Positions 1-6,753 of a DNA stretch of 27,744 nt are shown here, in pieces. Source of the stretch: an uncultured Lachnospiraceae bacterium (GTDB lineage: Bacteria; Bacillota; Clostridia; Lachnospirales; Lachnospiraceae); NCBI GenBank assembly GCA_910588535.1, contig CAJUOO010000047.1, forward strand, positions 1 through 27,744. Direction: 5' to 3'. Under the pieces are notes generated by a model. It was not told where the DNA came from, did not search any database, and saw only the letters and a program-made list of their open reading frames with translations. The position numbers and the translations under genes are program-made. How positions within the stretch are numbered: the stretch's first letter is position 1; each line of letters opens with the position of its first letter.

Positions 1-113
1 GACCTTTTCCGAAAATGATAAAAGAAAATTCATCCTGCAAGATGTTATAAGATAGTGCTACGTGTATACAATATCTTGTATAATTAAATCTTATTACGAC
101 AGTCTCTTTTCGT

Positions 114-1748
114 TTAATCCTCTTCCTCTTCTTGGTTCACGGTATAGACTTGACGTTTTCTTGCCATCTCATCGCTTTCCAGATATTCATCATACGTAGT
201 AATTTTATCAATTAGCTTACCTTGAACAATTTCCATAATGCGGTTTGCGGTTGTCTGCACAAACTGATGGTCGTGTGAGGTAAAGAGTATGACGCCGGGA
301 AATTTTATCAATCCATTGTTGAGTGCTGTGATGGATTCCATGTCCAGATGGTTGGTAGGTTCGTCAAATATCAGAATATTGGCCCCAGAAATCATCATTT
401 TGGACAGAAGACAGCGCACCTTCTCGCCCCCTGATAATACCTTAACCTTCTTTACACCATCATCACCTGCAAAAAGCATTCTTCCGAGAAATCCGCGTAC
501 ATAGGTGACATCCTTGATTGGAGAATATTGTGTCAGCCAATCAGAGATAATTAGGTCATTGTCAAATTCCTGTGTATTATCCTTTGGAAAATATGCCTGC
601 GAGGTTGTGACACCCCACTTGTATGTTCCTTCATCCGGCTCCATCTCTCCCATCAAGATTTTAAATAGAGTAGTTTTTGCAAGCTCATTGCCTCCGACAA
701 AAGCGATCTTATCTTCTCTGCCGACAATAAAGGATATATGATCGAGCACTGTCACGCCATCAATGGTTTTGGTCAGATTTTCGACAGTGAGAACTTCGTT
801 GCCGATCTCGCGTTCCGGCCGGAAATCAATATATGGATATTTTCTGCTGGAGGGTTTGATCTCATCCAGCTCAATTTTCTCTAAGGCACGCTTTCTGGAG
901 GTTGCCTGTTTGGATTTGGAGGCATTGGCGCTAAATCGCTGTATAAATTCTTGAAGCTCTTTTATCTTTTCTTCTTTCTTCCTGTTTGCCTCCTTCATCT
1001 GCTTGACAAGAAGCTGGCTGGATTCATACCAGAAATCATAATTTCCAGCATAAAGCTGAATTTTTGCATAATCGATATCGGCTATCTGTGTGCAGACCTT
1101 ATTTAAAAAGTAGCGGTCATGAGACACCACAATCACCGTGTTGTTAAAATTAATCAGAAACTCCTCCAACCATGCGATAGCATCCAGATCTAGATGGTTG
1201 GTTGGCTCGTCCAGCAGGAGAATATCGGGATTGCCAAACAGAGCTTGAGCGAGAAGAACCTTTACCTTCTCAGAGCCATTGAGATCAGCCATCTGCTTAG
1301 AGTGAAGCTCTGTGTCAATTCCCAGACCATTTAGTAAAGTGGCAGCGTCAGATTCTGCTTCCCAGCCATTGAGCTCTGCAAACTCTGCCTCCAGATCACT
1401 CGCGCGGATGCCATCTGCCTCAGAGAAATCCTCCTTGGCATAGATGGCATCCTTCTCTTTCATAATATCGTACAGGCGCTGATTTCCCATAATAACTGTA
1501 TCAAGCACCATAAAAGCATCATATTTAAAATGATCCTGCTGAAGAAAGGAAAGCCGCTGACCGGGAGTGATGATAATATCACCGCTGGTAGGCTCAAGCT
1601 GACCGGAAAGAATCTTTAAAAATGTTGATTTTCCCGCTCCGTTGGCTCCGATCAGACCATAGCAGTTTCCTTCTGTGAATTTAATATTAACATCCTCAAA
1701 CAGGGCTTTCTTTCCGATTCGAAGTGTTACGTTACTTGCACTAATCAT
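114..1748 (-). CDS. ABC-F family ATPase (YbiT/YkpA-like)
   Basis: A soluble duplicated ABC ATPase of 544 aa with no membrane segments, the hallmark of ABC-F proteins, which act on ribosomes rather than transport. NBD1 has Walker A GANGAGKST (34-42), a variant signature LNGSEK (about 156-161) and Walker B LLLDEPTNHLD (177-187). A charged, Lys/Glu-rich linker (about 245-305) matches the P-site tRNA-interaction linker. NBD2 has signature LSGGEK (438-443) and Walker B LIFDEPTNHLD, but its Walker A reads GGNELAKTT (352-360), with Ala where the Gly before Lys is expected. An acidic tail ends the protein. The start at 1748 is preferred because GAGGG lies 5 nt upstream; an in-frame ATG at 1760 sits inside that ribosome-site block. 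It follows the LacI gene on the same strand but has its own promoter and a structured leader. Antibiotic resistance versus housekeeping translation factor cannot be told apart; the YbiT/YkpA-like type favours housekeeping. Confidence 0.92.
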   Translation of the reverse strand: MISASNVTLRIGKKALFEDVNIKFTEGNCYGLIGANGAGKSTFLKILSGQLEPTSGDIIITPGQRLSFLQQDHFKYDAFMVLDTVIMGNQRLYDIMKEKDAIYAKEDFSEADGIRASDLEAEFAELNGWEAESDAATLLNGLGIDTELHSKQMADLNGSEKVKVLLAQALFGNPDILLLDEPTNHLDLDAIAWLEEFLINFNNTVIVVSHDRYFLNKVCTQIADIDYAKIQLYAGNYDFWYESSQLLVKQMKEANRKKEEKIKELQEFIQRFSANASKSKQATSRKRALEKIELDEIKPSSRKYPYIDFRPEREIGNEVLTVENLTKTIDGVTVLDHISFIVGREDKIAFVGGNELAKTTLFKILMGEMEPDEGTYKWGVTTSQAYFPKDNTQEFDNDLIISDWLTQYSPIKDVTYVRGFLGRMLFAGDDGVKKVKVLSGGEKVRCLLSKMMISGANILIFDEPTNHLDMESITALNNGLIKFPGVILFTSHDHQFVQTTANRIMEIVQGKLIDKITTYDEYLESDEMARKRQVYTVNQEEEED

Positions 1749-1762
1749 GTTTTCCCTCATTT

Positions 1763-1831
1763 CTGCGCTGCTTTGTCGCTCAAAATCCTATGGCTTACAA
1801 ACTTGCGCGGGCAGCGCAGGCACAAGTTTGT
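1763..1831 (-). promoter_or_regulatory. Pseudoknot-type leader of the ABC-F gene
   Basis: On the minus strand ACAAACTTGTGC (1831-1820) pairs with GCGCAAGTTTGT (1808-1797), 11 of 12 Watson-Crick plus one wobble. Of the 11-nt loop, nine bases, CTGCGCTGC (1819-1811), are perfectly complementary to GCAGCGCAG (1771-1763), which directly precedes AAATGAGGG, the Shine-Dalgarno of the ABC-F gene. The two pairings can coexist as an H-type pseudoknot. The same layout recurs at 3189-3250 and 6692-6750 with different but still complementary bases. I do not recognise it as a named riboswitch. Confidence 0.55.
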
Positions 1832-1889
1832 GGCATTATCATTGGCGAAGGTCAGGACATAGTATATCCAGAATATGATAATCATCTCT

Positions 1890-1917
1890 ATTTTACAAGA
1901 AATCTGGCAATTTGCAA
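1890..1917 (-). promoter_or_regulatory. Candidate promoter of the ABC-F gene
   Basis: On the minus strand TTGCAA (1917-1912), a 16-nt spacer, then TAAAAT (1895-1890). Transcription would start near 1883, leaving a leader of about 135 nt that contains the hairpin/pseudoknot. Read from sequence only. Confidence 0.5.
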
Positions 1918-1958
1918 GGCTTTTGTATAAAACTATAGGAAAAAACTAACAAAACAGG

Positions 1959-2960
1959 CTAAACGGATCTTCGCTGAATAATACGTGTTCCAATCTCTAT
2001 TTTGACAGGGTGGTGATCAGAACCTTTTATAATCTGTAACAGTCTGTCCACAGCAAGCTGTCCCATATATTGTTTTGGAACATGAACGGTGGTGAGTGCT
2101 GGCTCGATATAGGTGCACAGAGGCATATCATCAAATCCAATCAATGCTACATCATCGGGAATATGGTATCCTTGTTCCTTGAGCGCCTTTATAGCACCAG
2201 CAGCGATCAGATCATTATCTGCAAAATAAGCACGTGCTGGTTTTTCTCCATTCTTCAATAGTTCAAGCATATCTTGGTAGGCTCCTTCCATGGAGGGAGT
2301 GAGATTAAGAACATGACAGCGTGAGGCGGACATGCCGTTTTCCCGAATAGCCTTGTAAAAGCCGTCCGCGCGCTCAGCAAAGTTTCCTATATGGTAAGAG
2401 GAGCGCAGATACCCAGCTTGGCTCATCGTTTTGCGTATCAGAAAATTGGCCGCTTGGTAGGCACCTTGAAAATTATTGATTAATATGGAATCATAGCGAA
2501 GACTTTCATACCAAGTATCCAGTACCACAAGAGGAACCGTCAGAGAGCGAAAGGGCTCAAAATCTGCGAGTTTCATCTCTGTTGCAAGGAGAAGGATACC
2601 ACTGCTGTAGGGAAGCTTGGCGAGTTGTTTCTTGACATTTCCATCTTCATGTAGATAGTGGATGCTCAGACTGTAATGTGCATGACGGCAGCCCTTTTCA
2701 ATTCCTTCTGTGAGCTGGCTAAAAAATGGGGTATCTGAGATAACAGCGCCGTGCTTTCGGTAGATAAGTAGGGTGAGAAGTCCCAATTCCGTTTTTGGTT
2801 CAGGAGATTCTTTTAGGCGGGAAAAATCATATCCATTTTGCTTGGCAGCGTCAAGAACACGCTGTCTGGTGGATGTGCTGACACCGGGCTTGTTATTTAA
2901 GGCCATGGAGATGGCAGCCTCCGAGAGATTAAGAAGCTTGGCAAGTTCTTTCGCAGTCAT
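1959..2960 (-). CDS. LacI-family transcriptional repressor, likely local regulator of the sugar cluster
   Basis: 333 aa with a LacI helix-turn-helix at the N terminus (TAKELAKLLNLSEAAISMAL, 2-21) followed by NNKPGVS and the recognition scaffold up to about residue 44. A periplasmic-binding-protein-like effector domain follows (about 58-333), including the family motifs ADND and GFDDMP near the C-terminal half. The hinge is odd: between GY (43-44) and the effector domain it reads DFSRLKESPEPKTE, two residues shorter than usual and with Pro at the place of the conserved lever leucine. AGGAGA lies 8 nt before the ATG. It is divergent from the isomerase gene across about 300 bp with overlapping regulatory sites, so it most likely represses the cluster and itself. 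The inducer is not visible; apiose, apulose or a phosphorylated or glycosidic relative is inferred from neighbours only. Confidence 0.93.
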   Translation of the reverse strand: MTAKELAKLLNLSEAAISMALNNKPGVSTSTRQRVLDAAKQNGYDFSRLKESPEPKTELGLLTLLIYRKHGAVISDTPFFSQLTEGIEKGCRHAHYSLSIHYLHEDGNVKKQLAKLPYSSGILLLATEMKLADFEPFRSLTVPLVVLDTWYESLRYDSILINNFQGAYQAANFLIRKTMSQAGYLRSSYHIGNFAERADGFYKAIRENGMSASRCHVLNLTPSMEGAYQDMLELLKNGEKPARAYFADNDLIAAGAIKALKEQGYHIPDDVALIGFDDMPLCTYIEPALTTVHVPKQYMGQLAVDRLLQIIKGSDHHPVKIEIGTRIIQRRSV

Positions 2961-3056
2961 ATGATAGCTCTCCTATCTTAATAGTGTTTTTCAGTGTACA
3001 TAAGGATACAATTCCTAGAAAATAGATATTTTATCAAATATAGCAAGCTGGTATTT

Positions 3057-3085
3057 ATCATATAGTATTAAGTAAATTAAGTCAA
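3057..3085 (-). promoter_or_regulatory. Promoter of the LacI-family gene
   Basis: On the minus strand TTGACT (3085-3080), a 17-nt spacer, TATGAT (3062-3057). This is near consensus for the main vegetative sigma factor. The left arm of the operator-like inverted repeat lies within its spacer, which suits autorepression. Confidence 0.7.
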
Positions 3086-3115
3086 TAAAACTGGAAAATT
3101 TACTTAATATTAAGT
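3066..3115. promoter_or_regulatory. Candidate LacI-type operator: AT-rich inverted repeat and palindrome
   Basis: A perfect 13-bp inverted repeat TATTAAGTAAATT (3066-3078) and AATTTACTTAATA (3097-3109) spans the space between the two divergent promoters. Its right arm overlaps a perfect 14-bp palindrome ACTTAATATTAAGT (3102-3115), whose last base is the first base of the isomerase -35 box. The half-site TTAAGT or its complement occurs four times (3068, 3077, 3102, 3110). There is no central CG, unlike most LacI-family operators. Confidence 0.55.
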
Positions 3116-3143
3116 TGCTATTTAGGTGGGAAAACGCTAGGAT
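3115..3143 (+). promoter_or_regulatory. Promoter of the isomerase/apiose-type cluster
   Basis: TTGCTA (3115-3120), 17-nt spacer, TAGGAT (3138-3143). A start near 3150 would give a leader of about 105 nt carrying the second pseudoknot candidate. The -35 box touches the 14-bp palindrome, so a bound repressor would block polymerase. Confidence 0.55.
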
Positions 3144-3188
3144 AAAGGAAGTAAGAGGACGCAGAAAAAATAGGAAATAGAACTATGT

Positions 3189-3250
3189 ATCCCATGCTTT
3201 GCGCTGTTTGGTATGGGGTGCCTGACGCAGAAAACAGCGCAGAAATGGGG
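3189..3250 (+). promoter_or_regulatory. Pseudoknot-type leader of the isomerase gene
   Basis: ATCCCATGC (3189-3197) pairs with GTATGGGGT (3211-3219), nine pairs including two G-U. In the 13-nt loop, TTTGCGCTGTTT (3198-3209) is complementary to AAACAGCGCAGA (3232-3243) with a single G-U among 12 pairs. The complementary block runs straight into AATGGGG (3244-3250), the ribosome site for the ATG at 3258. The ATG at 3245 is out of frame with the gene, so the conserved block is acting as leader, not as code. Confidence 0.6.
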
Positions 3251-3257
3251 ATAATAG

Positions 3258-4658
3258 ATGGCAAATATAGTGATTGGGCTCGTGCCTACTAGAAGAAGTA
3301 TTTTCTCTGCACCGGATGCAGTGAAATATGCGGATCTGACAAGAGAGCGTTTAAGAGAGCTTCATATTAATTTTGTAGATATCGATGATATTGCAGAGGA
3401 TGGCCTTTTACATAATGAGGAGGACAGGATACGCATAGCACAGAAATTCAAGGAGGCAAAGGTAGATGGTGTCTTCTTTCCACATGGAAATTTCGGCACA
3501 GAATATGAGGTGGCAAGACTTGCGAAGGAGCTTGATGTCCCAGTTCTATTGTGGGGGCCAAGAGACGAGCGTCCCGATGAGAATGGAATCCGCTTAAGAG
3601 ACAGCCAGTGTGGACTATTTGCTACGGGAAAGGTTCTACGCAGATTTCGAGTGCCATTTACCTATATGACAAACTGTCGGCTGGAAGATAAGGAATTTGA
3701 GAGAGGAACCCGAACCTTTTTGGCAGTCTGCAATGTGGTTAAGATATTTCGAAGTACTAGAATCTTGCAGATTGGGCCTAGACCATTTGATTTTTGGTCT
3801 ACTATGTGCAATGAAGGAGAACTTTTGGAGAAATTTCAGATTCAGCTATCTCCCATTCCCATGCCAGAGCTTACAAAAGAGGTGAGACAGGCACTTGAGG
3901 ATAAAACAGAGGTGGAGCAAACAACAGCATATTGTAGAGAGAATTTTAAGATAGAGGTAAAGGACGCCGAGCTGGAGAAAATTGCTGCTCTTAAGGTTGC
4001 CATGAGAAGGCTGGCACAGCGGTATGGCTGCAATGCAGCTGCGATTCAGTGCTGGAACGCGCTTCAGGGAGAGCTTGGCATTATGCCCTGTGCGGCAAAT
4101 GCGCTACTGAATGAGGAAGGATTTCCGGTGGTTTGCGAGACGGACATTCACGGGGCAATCACAGCTTTGCTTGTGGAGGCAGCAGGGATGAATGAGACAA
4201 GAAGCTTTTTTGCTGACTGGACGGTTAGACATCCCGATAATGAGAATGGGGAGTTATTACAGCACTGTGGGCCATGGCCGATCTGTGTGGCGAGGGAGAA
4301 GCCGTCCATTGGCTATCCACTGGCGTTTTCTCATCCGGGAGCTGTGGAGGCGCTCGCAAAGGAGGGAGAGCTGACCTTGTGCCGTTTTGATGGAGATAAT
4401 GGAGAATATTCTCTGCTGCTTGGCAATGCAAGAACAGTGGAGGGGCCTTACACCAAGGGCACTTATATGTGGGTGGAGGTAGAGAACCTTAAGCGGCTGG
4501 AGGCAAAGCTTGTGGAGGGACCTTATATTCATCACTGTGTGGGAATCCATAAGGATGTGGTTCCAGTGTTATATGAAGCATGCAAATACATTGGCGTAAC
4601 GCCAGATCTGTTTGATCCTGTGGAGGAGCAGGTAAAAGCATATCTTCGAGGAGAATAA
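3258..4658 (+). CDS. L-fucose/L-arabinose isomerase-fold sugar isomerase (COG2407-like), candidate apiose isomerase
   Basis: 466 aa resembling the L-fucose isomerase and related proteins group: an N-terminal Rossmann-like half (motif FFPHGNFGTEYE near 73-84) and the C-terminal catalytic half with VCETDIHGA (292-300), FFADW (317-321), HCG (336-338) and IHHC (424-427). By analogy with E. coli FucI, Glu294, Asp320 and His425 or His426 would bind the catalytic metal. It is shorter than FucI (about 590 aa). GGGG eight bases upstream sets the start. It is first in the cluster and is followed, after 211 bp, by the split transketolase. Family membership is well supported; the substrate is inferred. 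An aldose-ketose isomerase is what the pathway needs to turn D-apiose into apulose, whereas the apiose isomerases I recall from the literature belong to a TIM-barrel family, so this could be a non-homologous replacement. Another rare aldose is possible. Confidence 0.85.
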   Translation: MANIVIGLVPTRRSIFSAPDAVKYADLTRERLRELHINFVDIDDIAEDGLLHNEEDRIRIAQKFKEAKVDGVFFPHGNFGTEYEVARLAKELDVPVLLWGPRDERPDENGIRLRDSQCGLFATGKVLRRFRVPFTYMTNCRLEDKEFERGTRTFLAVCNVVKIFRSTRILQIGPRPFDFWSTMCNEGELLEKFQIQLSPIPMPELTKEVRQALEDKTEVEQTTAYCRENFKIEVKDAELEKIAALKVAMRRLAQRYGCNAAAIQCWNALQGELGIMPCAANALLNEEGFPVVCETDIHGAITALLVEAAGMNETRSFFADWTVRHPDNENGELLQHCGPWPICVAREKPSIGYPLAFSHPGAVEALAKEGELTLCRFDGDNGEYSLLLGNARTVEGPYTKGTYMWVEVENLKRLEAKLVEGPYIHHCVGIHKDVVPVLYEACKYIGVTPDLFDPVEEQVKAYLRGE

Positions 4659-4869
4659 TTGTGTACAGATTACTTGGAAATCAGACGAATTGCGCAGAAG
4701 GAATGTTCAGTCTGCAAAACAGGTTTTGGGCAGTGGAGTGGTGGTTATGTCTGGGAAATTCTGTTAAGTCATTCGTCTCGTTGACAAATGGTCAGTACAC
4801 TAGATTAAGCTACATAGAAAATAGAGGGATTGGTTATTTCTAAAACATTGGCAGCACGGGAGGCTGAAG

Positions 4870-5742
4870 ATGGCGGAAAATTATAATAAATTGGCATATG
4901 AGCTTCGGAGGCAGACAGTTGATATTATTATGTCTGGCAAGGGTGGACATATTGGCGGCGATATGAGTGTGATGGATATTTTGATGACTTTGTATTTTCG
5001 GCAGATGAATCTGTCGCCGGAAAATCAGGATAGTCCTGACAGGGATTACCTGATTATGAGCAAGGGACATTGTGTGGAGGCATTGTATGCGGTGCTTGCC
5101 GCAAAGGGATTTTTTTCTATCGAGCAGGTAAAAGAGGAATATCTAAGGTTTGGATCACCGTTTATTGGGCATCCAAATAATAAGCTTCCGGGAATAGAGA
5201 TGAATTCGGGCTCTCTGGGGCATGGGTTGCCAGTCGGCATAGGAATTGCACTTGCAAATCGGATGGATCATAGAGAAAATCGTGTCTATGTGGTGATGGG
5301 AGACGGAGAATTGGCTGAGGGCTCTGTGTGGGAGGGAGCGATGGCGGCGGGTATGTATCACCTTGACGGGCTTTGTGCCGTGGTGGATCGAAATGGTCTG
5401 CAGATATCAGGCAGCACGGAGGATGTTATGGCGCATGAGGATCTGAAAAAACGGTTTGAGAGCTTTGGCTGGCATGTGGAGGAGGTTGTACAGGGCAATG
5501 ACAGCGATGCTCTGAATCAAGCATTTGACAGGGCAAAGCAGGTGAAAGGCAAGCCCACGGTGGTGATTGCTTACACAGTGAAGGGGTGTGGCTCCCACAT
5601 TATGGAAAATCAGGTTTCATGGCATCATCATGTGCCAGATCAGGAAGAGTACAGGCAGATAGTCTGCGATTTGGAGAAAAGAAAACTTACCACTTTAGAA
5701 GATATAGAGAGCAGGAGAAGGGAGGCAGCAGAGCATGAATAA
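4870..5742 (+). CDS. Transketolase, N-terminal (thiamine diphosphate-binding) subunit; AptA-like
   Basis: 290 aa, only the first third to half of a full transketolase, as in split bacterial enzymes. Conserved active-site features are present: GHIGG (26-30, His27), SKGH (64-67), GHP (100-102), GSLGHG (114-119) and the thiamine diphosphate/Mg motif GDGELAEGSVWE (144-155) ending in DRNG with Asn175. GGGAGG lies 7 nt before the ATG. The partner gene starts inside the last codons, so the subunits are translationally coupled. In characterised apiose pathways a split transketolase (AptA/AptB) cleaves D-apulose 4-phosphate, giving dihydroxyacetone phosphate and passing two carbons to glyceraldehyde 3-phosphate to form xylulose 5-phosphate. 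Assignment to that reaction rests on the adjacent apiosidase-like enzyme and kinase; a general split transketolase or another ketose phosphate as donor remains possible. Confidence 0.92.
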   Translation: MAENYNKLAYELRRQTVDIIMSGKGGHIGGDMSVMDILMTLYFRQMNLSPENQDSPDRDYLIMSKGHCVEALYAVLAAKGFFSIEQVKEEYLRFGSPFIGHPNNKLPGIEMNSGSLGHGLPVGIGIALANRMDHRENRVYVVMGDGELAEGSVWEGAMAAGMYHLDGLCAVVDRNGLQISGSTEDVMAHEDLKKRFESFGWHVEEVVQGNDSDALNQAFDRAKQVKGKPTVVIAYTVKGCGSHIMENQVSWHHHVPDQEEYRQIVCDLEKRKLTTLEDIESRRREAAEHE

Positions 5743-6670
5743 GATACCAAACAGAGCAGCTATCTGTGAAGTGCTGATGGAGCAGGCGGCTAATGACAGG
5801 GATATCGTGGTGTTGTGCAGCGATTCCAGAGGCAGTGCCTCTCTGGCACCATTTGCGCAGAGCTTTCCTGAGCAATTTGTCGAGGTTGGAATTGCGGAGC
5901 AGAATCTGGTCGGGATTGCAGCGGGGCTTGCAAAAGGCGGAAAAAAGGTATTTGCTGCGTCTCCAGCATGTTTTTTGTCAACCAGAAGCTATGAGCAGGT
6001 GAAGGTGGATGTGGCATATTCTGCGACCAATGTGACGCTGATAGGGATCAGTGGTGGGGTGAGCTACGGGGCGCTTGGCATGAGCCATCATTCTGCGCAG
6101 GATATCGCGGCGATCGCGGCGATCCCTAATATAAGGGTGTATCTTCCAAGTGACAGACATCAGACCAGATGTCTGATAGAGAGTCTTCTCAAGGATTCGC
6201 TGCCCGCTTATATCCGCGTGGGGCGTAATCCGGTGGAGGATATATATGAGGAAGGAAAGGTTCCTTTCGTGCTTGATCGAGCAACGGTTCTCTCAGAAGG
6301 GCAGGATGTGGCTATTCTTGCCTGTGGCGAGATGGTGGCACCGGCGCTCAGGGCTTCTAGGCTTCTTCGTGAGGAGGGTATCTTTGCGGCAGTACTTGAT
6401 ATGTACTGTGTGAAGCCGATTGATAAGGAGGCTGTTTTGCAGGCTGCGAAGAATTGTAAACTGCTTGTTACTGTGGAGGAACATTCTCCATATGGAGGGC
6501 TTGGCGCGATGGTCAGCCAGATTGTGGCGGAGAAGGGAACAGCCAGAGTGATCCAGATGTCTCTGCCAGATGCTCCTGTGATCACAGGAAATTCACAGGA
6601 AGTGTTTGATTATTATGGATTGAATGAATCTGGAATTGCGGCAAAGGTTCGGGAGAATATAATAAAATAA
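5735..6670 (+). CDS. Transketolase, C-terminal subunit; AptB-like
   Basis: 311 aa comprising the pyrimidine-binding and C-terminal domains of transketolase. The FVEVGIAEQNLVGIAAGLA stretch (48-66) holds Glu55, equivalent to the cofactor-activating glutamate, and the GGVSYGALGMSHHSAQDIA region (106-124) forms the usual Pyr-domain active-site wall. The C-terminal domain follows from about residue 185. The ATG overlaps the end of the N-subunit gene by 8 bp, which implies a 1:1 complex. No full-length housekeeping transketolase is in the window. The 72-bp gap downstream carries the third pseudoknot-type leader. The role in apulose 4-phosphate cleavage is inferred from context, as for its partner. 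Confidence 0.92.
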   Translation: MNKIPNRAAICEVLMEQAANDRDIVVLCSDSRGSASLAPFAQSFPEQFVEVGIAEQNLVGIAAGLAKGGKKVFAASPACFLSTRSYEQVKVDVAYSATNVTLIGISGGVSYGALGMSHHSAQDIAAIAAIPNIRVYLPSDRHQTRCLIESLLKDSLPAYIRVGRNPVEDIYEEGKVPFVLDRATVLSEGQDVAILACGEMVAPALRASRLLREEGIFAAVLDMYCVKPIDKEAVLQAAKNCKLLVTVEEHSPYGGLGAMVSQIVAEKGTARVIQMSLPDAPVITGNSQEVFDYYGLNESGIAAKVRENIIK

Positions 6671-6691
6671 TGTTTTAATTTGTGTGATGTT

Positions 6692-6750
6692 TTGTGTCTT
6701 CGCGCAGCTTGGCACAAGACGGTAAAAAAAGCAGCGCAGAAATGAGGATT
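6692..6750 (+). promoter_or_regulatory. Pseudoknot-type leader inside the operon, ahead of the apiosidase-like gene
   Basis: TTGTGTC (6692-6698) pairs with GGCACAA (6711-6717), seven pairs including one G-U. The 12-nt loop TTCGCGCAGCTT (6699-6710) can pair with AAGCAGCGCAGAA (6729-6741) through 11 pairs, with one bulged A and one A-A mismatch. The block then continues as ATGAGG (6742-6747), the ribosome site for the ATG at 6754. I see no convincing promoter in this gap, so it probably sits within the polycistronic message. Confidence 0.5.
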
Positions 6751-6753
6751 GAG

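Noticed and set aside
3130..3145. GGGAAAACGCTAGGA as a CcpA catabolite (cre) site
   Set aside because: It has one base too many before CG and lacks the conserved right half, so it does not fit the cre consensus.
4661..4843. 60-codon frame starting with GTG right after the isomerase, with AGGAGA at good spacing
   Set aside because: The ribosome-like bases are simply the isomerase's last codons, the product shows no family or helix pattern, and base use is like non-coding sequence.
6694..6753. Longer apiosidase-like protein starting at GTG 6694
   Set aside because: This start falls in the leader hairpin, has no ribosome site, and the added residues do not belong to the DUF4038 fold.
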